From Pseudomonas putida (GTDB lineage: Bacteria > Pseudomonadota > Gammaproteobacteria > Pseudomonadales > Pseudomonadaceae), in NCBI RefSeq assembly GCF_002025705.1, contig NZ_CP018846.1, positions 124,001 through 188,000 on the forward strand: DNA of 64,000 nucleotides, read 5' to 3'. Every line of letters begins with the position of its first letter. Position 1 is the first letter of the stretch. This document shows positions 7,200 to 13,789 of this stretch, piece by piece. The notes below the pieces were generated by a model. That model was not told the origin of the DNA, did no database searches, and was given only the letters and a program-made list of their open reading frames with translations. The position numbers and the translations under genes were made by a program.

Positions 7200-9479
7200 T
7201 CAGTTCCAGGACGCATCTGGAGCGGCGCTGTTAGCCAAGCAAAGCCAGGCGCAATCGGTACTGAGCAGGTCACGTAACATGTCGTCCAGAGCTGCTTGTT
7301 GTGTATTCAGGATAGACCACTGAAGTGCAGGCAGGCTGGCGGGCTGATTGGCCAGGTGTGTCTGCCAAGCCCATTCGGCGGCCTCGGCGTTGGCCATGGC
7401 AGGTTCGTCGAATTGCTCGGCCAGTGCTTGTCGGGCGCCGGTGTCGAGTGTGACACCTTGGCTCAGAAGCTCGCGCAGGTGGCTGAGGATTTCGGCGTGA
7501 CTGGCATGTGGCGTCTGCACGCCGAACAGCAGGCCACCGATGCCCTCGACCTGACGGAAGGTACTGAACACCGCGTAGCCGAGTTGCAGTTCGACTCGCA
7601 GGCGTTGGTAAACCGGGCCTTGCAGCAGTTGCGCCAGCAGTCGACCACAGGCCTGCTGCTCGGCAGCCAGTGGGCAGAACAGCAACAGGGCGTTTTCACT
7701 GCCCGCCATCTTGGCATGCTGCCAGCGATGGCCAGCCCAGAGGGCGGCAGGCGTGGGCGCAGCGCCTTGCCCTGGGCAGCCTTGCAGCACTGCGCCCAGT
7801 GCCTGCGTGGCGCGGGTGTCGAAACCCGTCGCCAGGCCCTGCCAGTGGCTGTGCTGCCAGGCATCGTCGAGTAGTGCCTGGTCGACGGTGCAAGACTCAG
7901 GTGCTTCGGGGCAGGTGCCGAGCACTGCGTCAGGTAGTTGCTTGATCAGCGCCCTGATCGGTATCAGGGTAGGCGCCTCAGGTGGCGAAAGCTGCCAGTT
8001 GGTGGGCGCCTGCAAAAGCGCCAGGGCTTGGGCTGTGGCGCGTATCAAGGCTGCCGGATGGCCAGCGCAGCGCAACTGCCAGTATTCGCCTGACGTACTG
8101 AACTGCAGGTGCACACAGGCCCGCTCGCAACGTACTTGCATGGGGAGCAAGGCGCGCTCAAGTACGCGATACAGATGCTGGCGCAATGCCGATGGCACGT
8201 GCCAGCGCAAATAAAGTGCTGCGTATTGCCTGGCTGGCGGAAGCAGGTCGCAGAGGGTGAGCGCAAGTGGCAGCGCTGCCTTTTCAGAAACGGGCAGATC
8301 ATCGAGCAACAGAGGCTCGGCCGCAGGCAGTTGCCATTGCTCGTATGCGCGGCATGGCAGCTGCTCAAGCAATGCTGCAAGCGCGGCCAGTGCTTGCGAA
8401 TCCAGGGGTGCAAACGGCTGCCCGGCGCAGTCGCGGCGCGCCAGTTCCAGTGCGCTGGCACTGCGCTCGCGACGCTGCTGCAAGAGGCCGAACGCGCTGT
8501 TGAGTTGGGTAAAGTCTGACTGGCGAATGAAGTCGAACCAGCCGTGCAACAGCTCCTGGGCTTCGTCGAAACGCGCATCCGGGCCGAGCTTCAGGTCGAT
8601 GTGCCACAGTTGTTGCCCGGCGAAGGCGTACAGCTTCTCGACCTTGAACCCTTTGAGCCAGCCACGTCGCTGCAGCGCATCCAGCCAACTGCCGGGGCGG
8701 TTATCGCCGAGGCAGGCCATCAGCAGCTCCAGCGCCTGTTCTGCACCTGCAGGCAAGCCTTCGTGAGCGAACAGCAGCGGCTCGTTGGCAGCCAGGGCGG
8801 GTGGCAATGCTTGTGGCACAGTTGCGCGCGATTCGAAGATGCCGGCGAATTGCCTGCCGAGATGTTCCAGTTCATCCAGCGGCTGCGGGCCGCACAGGCT
8901 CAATGTGATCTGACCGCCCTGGTAGAAGCGCTGGTGAAAACCCGTGAGGGCTTGCTGGAAGGCAATATTGCCTAAAACGAGGGAATAGCGGTTGCCTGCA
9001 TGAAAGCCGACTAACGGATGATCGCCTGCCACTGACTGCAGCAAGGCAAATTCCTGCTGTGCCTGCGGGTTGCGCGACCAGGCGATGAATTCGGCGTGGA
9101 TGACCTCCCGCTCGCGGTGCTGGCGCTCGATGCTCAGGTCCGGCTCGGCAAGCATCTGGCACAGGCGCTCCAGCCCACCGGCCAGCGCGGCGGGCGGTAC
9201 TTCGAAGAAGAAGTCGGTAGTGCGTTCGCGGGTGCTGGCATTGACCTGGCCGCCGAGGGCCTGGACGTAGCGCATCAGGCCGTCTTCCAGTGGGAAGCGT
9301 GCGGTGCCGAGGAAGAACAGGTGTTCGAGGAAGTGGGCCAGGCCCGGCCACTGGCGCGGAGCGTCGTGGCTGCCCGCGTGCACTCGCAGGGCTGCAGCCG
9401 CGCGCTTCAGGCGCGGGGCGTGACGCAAGGTCAGTTGCAGGCCGTTGGCGAGTGTGAGGTGGCGGGTGGTGTCAGGCAT
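7200..9479 (-). CDS. pqqF: PQQ biosynthesis zinc protease PqqF (M16 family)
   Basis: A 759-residue M16 metallopeptidase from the ATG at 9479, preceded by CGGAG; a start 15 nt further upstream is possible but has a weaker site. The inverted zinc motif H-F-L-E-H is at residues 49-53, and the third ligand should be a Glu in R-E-R-E-V-I-H-A-E-F near 125-135. The C-terminal half is the catalytically inactive M16 repeat. In Pseudomonas and Klebsiella PqqF is thought to cut cross-linked PqqA. It is the first gene of the minus-strand pqq series. A REP pair separates it from davA upstream. Confidence 0.9.
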   Translation of the reverse strand: MPDTTRHLTLANGLQLTLRHAPRLKRAAAALRVHAGSHDAPRQWPGLAHFLEHLFFLGTARFPLEDGLMRYVQALGGQVNASTRERTTDFFFEVPPAALAGGLERLCQMLAEPDLSIERQHREREVIHAEFIAWSRNPQAQQEFALLQSVAGDHPLVGFHAGNRYSLVLGNIAFQQALTGFHQRFYQGGQITLSLCGPQPLDELEHLGRQFAGIFESRATVPQALPPALAANEPLLFAHEGLPAGAEQALELLMACLGDNRPGSWLDALQRRGWLKGFKVEKLYAFAGQQLWHIDLKLGPDARFDEAQELLHGWFDFIRQSDFTQLNSAFGLLQQRRERSASALELARRDCAGQPFAPLDSQALAALAALLEQLPCRAYEQWQLPAAEPLLLDDLPVSEKAALPLALTLCDLLPPARQYAALYLRWHVPSALRQHLYRVLERALLPMQVRCERACVHLQFSTSGEYWQLRCAGHPAALIRATAQALALLQAPTNWQLSPPEAPTLIPIRALIKQLPDAVLGTCPEAPESCTVDQALLDDAWQHSHWQGLATGFDTRATQALGAVLQGCPGQGAAPTPAALWAGHRWQHAKMAGSENALLLFCPLAAEQQACGRLLAQLLQGPVYQRLRVELQLGYAVFSTFRQVEGIGGLLFGVQTPHASHAEILSHLRELLSQGVTLDTGARQALAEQFDEPAMANAEAAEWAWQTHLANQPASLPALQWSILNTQQAALDDMLRDLLSTDCAWLCLANSAAPDASWN

Positions 9480-9527
9480 GGGAACTCCGGGCAAGTGTTC
9501 ATGCTATCCCATTTGTAAGGCAGGCCC

Positions 9528-9619
9528 GGCCCATTCGCGGGTAAACCCGCTCCCACAGGCGTTGCACAAGACCAAGGCCTGTAAAAATCTGTGGGAGCGG
9601 GTTTACCCGCGAATGGGCC
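9528..9619. repeat. REP inverted pair between davA and pqqF
   Basis: Two identical 31-nt arms in opposite orientation, at 9528-9558 and 9589-9619, with a 30-nt spacer. Each arm has the P. putida REP core TTCGCGGGTAAACCCGCTCC. A GGGCCGC-AAA-GCGGCCC hairpin (9615-9631) overlaps the second arm next to the davA stop and may act in davA termination. Confidence 0.92.
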
Positions 9620-9634
9620 GCAAAGCGGCCCCTG

Positions 9635-10429
9635 TCAGCCCTGACGCAGATGCAGCTCCTGACGCAGATCGGTCAGGTAAGGAAACGCCTCACGCCCCCG
9701 CACCACCCGCTCATGTTCCAGCTCTGCCAGCAGCAGGCACTCGTCGTGCCCGGCCACGGCCAGTAGGCTGCCGTCGGGCCCGATGATGCTGCTTTGCCCG
9801 CAATACTGGATCTCGTCTTCTGCCCCGCAGTAGTTGGCATACACCAGGTAGCACTGGTTTTCCTGCGCTCGCGAGCGCACGGTCACCTGGCAGACGAAAT
9901 CGTAAGGTGTCATGTTCGCCGTCGGCACGAGGATCAACTCGGCACCTGCCAGCGCCAGGCGCCGGGCGTTCTCCGGGAACTCGATGTCGTAGCAGATCAA
10001 CATGCCGACCTTCCAGCCCTCCAGCTCGACCACCGGGAAATGGTCGGCGCCAGGGCTGAACATCGCCCGGTCCAGCTCGCCGAACAGGTGGGTCTTGCGG
10101 TAATTGCACAGGCTGCGGCCATGGGCATCGATCAACTGCACGCTGTTGTAGATTGCCCCGTCATCGGCACGCTCCGGGTAGCCATAGACGATGGCGATCC
10201 GGTGTACCTGGGCGATCTCCACCACCGCCATGGCCGATGGACCATCGTCGGCTTCGGCCAGCCGTTCGACTTGCGTCAGGCCAATGTTGTAGCCGCTCAG
10301 GAACATCTCCGGGCACACCAGCAGCTGCGCGCCACGCTCGGCTGCCAGTTGCGCCTGGTGACGCAGCCGTTGCAGGTTGCCGGGCACGTCCAGCGGGTTG
10401 GGTGCGCCCTGGAACAGAGCGATGCGCAT
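9635..10429 (-). CDS. davA: 5-aminovaleramidase DavA (nitrilase family)
   Basis: DavA hydrolyses 5-aminovaleramide to 5-aminovalerate and ammonia, the second step of the lysine monooxygenase route. The 264-residue protein has the carbon-nitrogen hydrolase triad: Glu41 (P-E-M-F-L-S-G-Y), Lys112 (Y-R-K-T-H-L-F) and Cys146 (L-I-C-Y-D-I-E-F-P-E). AAGGAGG precedes the ATG. It follows davB with a 15-nt gap and must be co-transcribed with it. The family includes many omega-amidases, so the substrate call depends mainly on the davB neighbour, which is characteristic of P. putida. Confidence 0.92.
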   Translation of the reverse strand: MRIALFQGAPNPLDVPGNLQRLRHQAQLAAERGAQLLVCPEMFLSGYNIGLTQVERLAEADDGPSAMAVVEIAQVHRIAIVYGYPERADDGAIYNSVQLIDAHGRSLCNYRKTHLFGELDRAMFSPGADHFPVVELEGWKVGMLICYDIEFPENARRLALAGAELILVPTANMTPYDFVCQVTVRSRAQENQCYLVYANYCGAEDEIQYCGQSSIIGPDGSLLAVAGHDECLLLAELEHERVVRGREAFPYLTDLRQELHLRQG

Positions 10430-10444
10430 GCTGCCTCCTTGGTT

Positions 10445-12127
10445 TCAGTCGGCCAGGGCGATCGGCCCGATCTCGTCGAACACGTCGCCCGGGCCTGGGT
10501 TGTCCGGGTGGGTGTGGCCACCGAAGTGGTTCATGATACCCCACACCGCATTCAGCGACGTCTGTACCGCGCCTTCGACCCAGGCCGGGGTCCACGACAC
10601 GTCGTCGCCGGCGATGAACATGCCGCGTTGTTCGGCGGGCATATCCTGCTGCATGAAGTGCGCATACATACGCTGGTTGTAGCGGTAGTGGCCCGGCAGA
10701 GCGCCCTTGAAGGCGCCGAGGAAGTGCGGGTCGGCTTCCCAGGAAATGGTGATCGGGTCACCGATGATATGCCCGGCGATGTCGGTTTTCGGGTAGATCT
10801 TTTTCAGTGCATCCAGAGCCAGCTGCACGCGCTTCTCCACCGGATGCGGCAGCATCTTCAGGGCGTCGCTCATCCAGGCGTAGGACAGGCAGATGACGCC
10901 CGGCTTGTCGTCACCATTATCGAACAGGTAGGTACCGCGGGTGAGGCGATCGGTAAGGGTCATGCTCATCAGATCGCGGCCGGTCTGTGGGTCCTTGTCC
11001 TTCCAGAACGGCCGGTCGACCATGACAAAGGTTTTCGACGACTGCATGTAGCGGGTGCGGTCCAGGGCCATCCACATCTTCTGTGAGAACAGCGACTCTT
11101 CGCAGTCGATCTGGGTGGTCAGCAGCCAGCTCTGGCAGGTGGCGAGCACCGCGCCGTAGTGGCGGGTGTCACCCCAGTTGTCGGTGACTGCCAGGCGCCC
11201 ATCGGCGGCACGTGCTATGCGTTTCACCCCGGTACGCGGCGCACCGCCATGCAGCGAACTCAGGCTGGTGCCTTGCGGCCAATGTGCGCAGCGCTCCGGC
11301 ACATGGCGCCAGATACCCTGAGGGACTTGCTCCACGCCGCCGACGACCAGGTGCTGGTGGTCATCGCAGTTGGTCATCACCACGCGGAAGATTTCCAGCA
11401 TCGAGTTGGGGAAGTCCGAGTCCCAGCCGCCGGTGCCGAAACCGACCTGGCCGAACACTTCGCGGTGCTGGAAGCTCAGCTGGGCAAACGAGCGCGAGGT
11501 GGCGACAAAGTCGTAGAAAGTGCGGTCGTCCCACAGCGGCACCAGCTTGTTCCACAACTCTTTCAGCCGAGGTACGTCACGGTCACGGATCGCCTGCTGG
11601 ATGTCGGCGAACCTGGCACCGCTTTCCAGTGCATCGGCCCACGCGTCGGCCACTTCATGGAACAGCTTGGGCAAGTCACTGGCTTTTTCGGCGTAGTAGG
11701 TCTGGCCTTCGAGGTCGATCACCGTGCTGCCCGAGGCAGAGGTTAGCGGGTTGGGGAAGGGCTTGGTTTCCAGGCCCAGCTTGTCGACGTAGTGGTAGAA
11801 GGCGGTGGAGGACACCGGGAAGCGCATGCCACCGAGCTCGGCGATGATACCGTCGGTGCCGTTGAAGGCCTGCGAGCGCAAGCGCCCACCGAGCTTCGAG
11901 GCCTCGTACACCACAGGCTTGAGGCCCAGCTTCATCAATTCGTAGGCCGCGACCAGGCCGGCAATACCGGCGCCGACAATGGCGACTTCCTCACCATGGC
12001 GCTCAGCCGGGATACTGCCCAGGCCAGCCGGGTGTTCCAGCCAGTCGTCGAAGGCGAAGGGAAAATCCGGGCCGAAGATGGTGATGGGTTGTTTGCCGTC
12101 GGCGGGGTGGCGGTTTTTCTTGTTCAT
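10445..12127 (-). CDS. davB: L-lysine 2-monooxygenase DavB
   Basis: A 560-residue flavoprotein of the amine oxidase family. The FAD dinucleotide motif V-A-I-V-G-A-G-I-A-G-L is at residues 48-58, followed by the acidic strand end V-V-Y-E-A-S. The N-terminus (MNKKNRHPADGK, then I-T-I-F-G-P-D-F-P-F-A-F-D-D-W-L) is that of P. putida lysine monooxygenase. The enzyme oxidatively decarboxylates L-lysine with O2 to 5-aminovaleramide. The relative tryptophan 2-monooxygenase (IaaM) is the main alternative, but the pairing with a nitrilase-family amidase favours the lysine pathway. An Lrp-family regulator gene lies 193 bp upstream on the same strand. Confidence 0.93.
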   Translation of the reverse strand: MNKKNRHPADGKQPITIFGPDFPFAFDDWLEHPAGLGSIPAERHGEEVAIVGAGIAGLVAAYELMKLGLKPVVYEASKLGGRLRSQAFNGTDGIIAELGGMRFPVSSTAFYHYVDKLGLETKPFPNPLTSASGSTVIDLEGQTYYAEKASDLPKLFHEVADAWADALESGARFADIQQAIRDRDVPRLKELWNKLVPLWDDRTFYDFVATSRSFAQLSFQHREVFGQVGFGTGGWDSDFPNSMLEIFRVVMTNCDDHQHLVVGGVEQVPQGIWRHVPERCAHWPQGTSLSSLHGGAPRTGVKRIARAADGRLAVTDNWGDTRHYGAVLATCQSWLLTTQIDCEESLFSQKMWMALDRTRYMQSSKTFVMVDRPFWKDKDPQTGRDLMSMTLTDRLTRGTYLFDNGDDKPGVICLSYAWMSDALKMLPHPVEKRVQLALDALKKIYPKTDIAGHIIGDPITISWEADPHFLGAFKGALPGHYRYNQRMYAHFMQQDMPAEQRGMFIAGDDVSWTPAWVEGAVQTSLNAVWGIMNHFGGHTHPDNPGPGDVFDEIGPIALAD

Positions 12128-12320
12128 GAAGTGACCTTGCCAGAGCGGCTGCGCGAAGGGCGGAGCCTGAGTATAGGAGATGGCTGTGGGTCATTTTATG
12201 AAGCGGGGTGTTCGTAATTAAGATGCAGAATGATGTCGTAATGTGTGTTGGGTGGTCATATCGACCGATTATCTGGCTATTTTGATGATCATCAGGCAAG
12301 GCGCGATCGCGCGAGCACGT
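12128..12320 (-). promoter_or_regulatory. Region upstream of davBA
   Basis: 193 bp between the Lrp-type gene and davB. The half near 12195-12290 is A+T-rich (CGTAATTAAGATGCAGAATG at 12210-12229), which suits a promoter and an Lrp-type operator. No exact sites could be assigned. Confidence 0.35.
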
Positions 12321-12782
12321 TTAGACTGGCTGCCCCCGATCAACCTTGCTGCTCAGGATGATCGACGTGGTGGTCTTTTCCACTCCCTCGACACTGCCAA
12401 TCTGGTCCAGCAGCTGGTCGAGTTGTTCCGGCGAATCGCTGCGCAGCCAGGCCACGTAATCGAATTCGCCACTCACCGCGCACAGCTGCTGCACCTGCCC
12501 CATGGCACTCAGTCGCCGCACCACTTCCTTGCCAGAGCGTGGCTGTACCTTGATCCCGACATAGGCCTGCAGCCCACCGCCAATCAGGCGCTGGCCAAGG
12601 CGCACGCCATAGCCGGTGATTACCTTGTTCTTCTCTAGCCGCTCCAGGCGCGAGTTGACCGTGGTGCGGGCGATGCCCAGCTGGCGGGCGAGGGTGGCGA
12701 CGCTTTCGCGGGCGTTGATCTGCAGCAGGGCGAGCAACTGACGGTCGATTTCGTCGAGGGTGATGGGGCGGGCGTCCGACAT
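12321..12782 (-). CDS. Lrp/AsnC-family transcriptional regulator
   Basis: A 153-residue protein with the standard plan: N-terminal helix-turn-helix (about 10-58, with L-A-R-Q-L-G-I-A-R-T-T-V-N-S-R-L-E-R-L-E), then the RAM ligand-binding domain (about 70-145, including V-S-G-E-F-D-Y-V-A-W-L-R). Proteins of this family sense amino acids and form octamers or larger assemblies. It lies directly upstream of davBA on the same strand, so lysine-dependent control of davBA is the natural proposal, though unproven. It is divergent from the cysteine-peptidase-like gene at 12973. Confidence 0.92.
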   Translation of the reverse strand: MSDARPITLDEIDRQLLALLQINARESVATLARQLGIARTTVNSRLERLEKNKVITGYGVRLGQRLIGGGLQAYVGIKVQPRSGKEVVRRLSAMGQVQQLCAVSGEFDYVAWLRSDSPEQLDQLLDQIGSVEGVEKTTTSIILSSKVDRGQPV

Positions 12783-12972
12783 GGTGAGTCTCTGCTGTGG
12801 GCTCGCTAGCCTACATGGCGTTCGCTGTGCTCAGCCAGTAGTTGCCTGAACATATCGCTTCCCGCCCTTGGTCATGCCCGTTTGCCCTGCATGGACAGGG
12901 TAGTAGCTGATTGATATCGTTCGCGCCGCCGCCGACTTTGGCGCTATCTCTGCCATGCAAGGATTCGCACGT

Positions 12973-13644
12973 ATGAACAAGATGACAGTCAGCCCTTGGT
13001 TGATGGTTTCTCCGGATGGGCCGCTGACTTGCGCACGTGATGGTCAGTTGGTGCACCTGCGTCAGGGAGGGCTGGATGGCGCTTGCGGCCCTTACAGTGT
13101 AGTGATGGCGCTGGTTACGCTCGGTGTCATGAGCTACACAGAAGCGCGAAATATGTACCTCTGGCATGGCAACAGTCGAGAAGGGCGTTTTCGTACTGAA
13201 ATCCGCAACCTGGGAGCGTTGGTTTCAGAAGGCACTGACTATAAGGACATGCTCAGGCTGGTTGATTGCTTTAGCGGTGTGGGTGTAGGTGCCGAGTACG
13301 TTACGGGTAGCAAGAAAGAAGTTGTGCAGCAGGTTCAAGAGGCTGTCGACAGTCAGTGCGCCCCGATTATCGGCGTACGTTGGGCTGGCGGGAGTGGCCA
13401 TTGGATGATGGTTGTCGGCTATCAAGGCTACGATGACGATGGTGATTTTCAGATCACCCACCTGCTGTGCCTGGATCCCGGCAGCGAAACGCCGCGCACA
13501 AGCTTGTGGAATGCGGTCATCGCACTGTTCAACGAAGATGGTAGCTCCGTCGCGAGCGGCCCACTCCCTTCGATCCACTGGGGTTATGACGGTAAACCTG
13601 AAAGTTGCCGTGTCGAAGATGCGCTTCTGATCTGCAAGGCATGA
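12973..13644 (+). CDS. Cysteine-peptidase-like (C39/papain-fold) protein of unknown function
   Basis: A 223-residue protein. I chose the ATG at 12973 because AAGGA (12958-12962) precedes it; the ATG at 12955 has no ribosome binding site. The likely catalytic residues are Cys38 in G-A-C-G-P-Y-S-V-V-M-A-L, His143 in G-G-S-G-H-W-M-M-V-V-G-Y and Asp168 in L-L-C-L-D-P-G-S, the order and spacing of C39-like and other papain-fold peptidases. No signal peptide or membrane segment is seen, so it looks cytoplasmic and is not a bacteriocin-exporter fusion. Codon use has more A/T at third positions than its neighbours, which hints at recent acquisition next to the tRNA gene. It is a single gene followed by a strong terminator. 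The substrate is unknown. Confidence 0.72.
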   Translation: MNKMTVSPWLMVSPDGPLTCARDGQLVHLRQGGLDGACGPYSVVMALVTLGVMSYTEARNMYLWHGNSREGRFRTEIRNLGALVSEGTDYKDMLRLVDCFSGVGVGAEYVTGSKKEVVQQVQEAVDSQCAPIIGVRWAGGSGHWMMVVGYQGYDDDGDFQITHLLCLDPGSETPRTSLWNAVIALFNEDGSSVASGPLPSIHWGYDGKPESCRVEDALLICKA

Positions 13645-13656
13645 TCGCGCAGAAAC

Positions 13657-13683
13657 GAAAAAGCCGCGCTGGTGCGCGGCTTT
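13657..13683. terminator. Bidirectional-type terminator between the peptidase-like gene and the tRNA
   Basis: AGCCGCGC (13662-13669), TGGT loop, GCGCGGCT (13674-13681), with an A-run before and a short T-run after. It can end the plus-strand peptidase-like gene and, read the other way, the minus-strand tRNA transcript. Confidence 0.8.
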
Positions 13684-13691
13684 GTCATATC

Positions 13692-13768
13692 TGGTGGGCC
13701 CACACGGACTCGAACCGTGGACCAAAGGATTATGAGTCCTCTGCTCTAACCGACTGAGCTATAGGCCC
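13692..13768 (-). tRNA. tRNA with CAU anticodon, probably tRNA-Ile2 (lysidine-modified)
   Basis: A 77-nt cloverleaf including an encoded CCA. The acceptor stem is GGGCCTA with TGGGCCC, the D-arm GCTCAGTCGGTTAGAGC, the anticodon stem GAGGA/TCCTT with loop CTCATAA, and the T-arm CACGG-TTCGAGT-CCGTG. The anticodon is CAU, so it is either elongator Met or Ile2. The acceptor has C4-G69 and C5-G68 pairs, which are recognition features for TilS on tRNA-Ile2 in E. coli and absent from E. coli elongator tRNA-Met. I therefore favour Ile2; annotation pipelines often call such genes Met. The start of the molecule lacks the C1-A72 mismatch of initiator tRNA. Confidence 0.9.
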
Positions 13769-13783
13769 TCAGTAAGTGCGCGG

Positions 13784-13789
13784 ATTATA
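13784..13789 (-). promoter_or_regulatory. tRNA promoter -10 element
   Basis: A perfect TATAAT on the minus strand, 15 nt upstream of the tRNA 5' end, followed by the G+C-rich discriminator CCGCGCAC. It overlaps the stop codon of the GGDEF-EAL gene (13785-13787). The -35 is not consensus. A G+C-rich discriminator is typical of stable-RNA promoters under stringent control. Confidence 0.65.

Noticed and set aside
9794..11086. A 430-codon plus-strand frame across davA and davB
   Set aside because: It crosses two genes with clear catalytic motifs on the other strand.
13692..13768. Initiator tRNA-fMet
   Set aside because: The acceptor stem starts with a G1-C72 pair and the anticodon stem lacks the three consecutive G-C pairs of initiator tRNAs.
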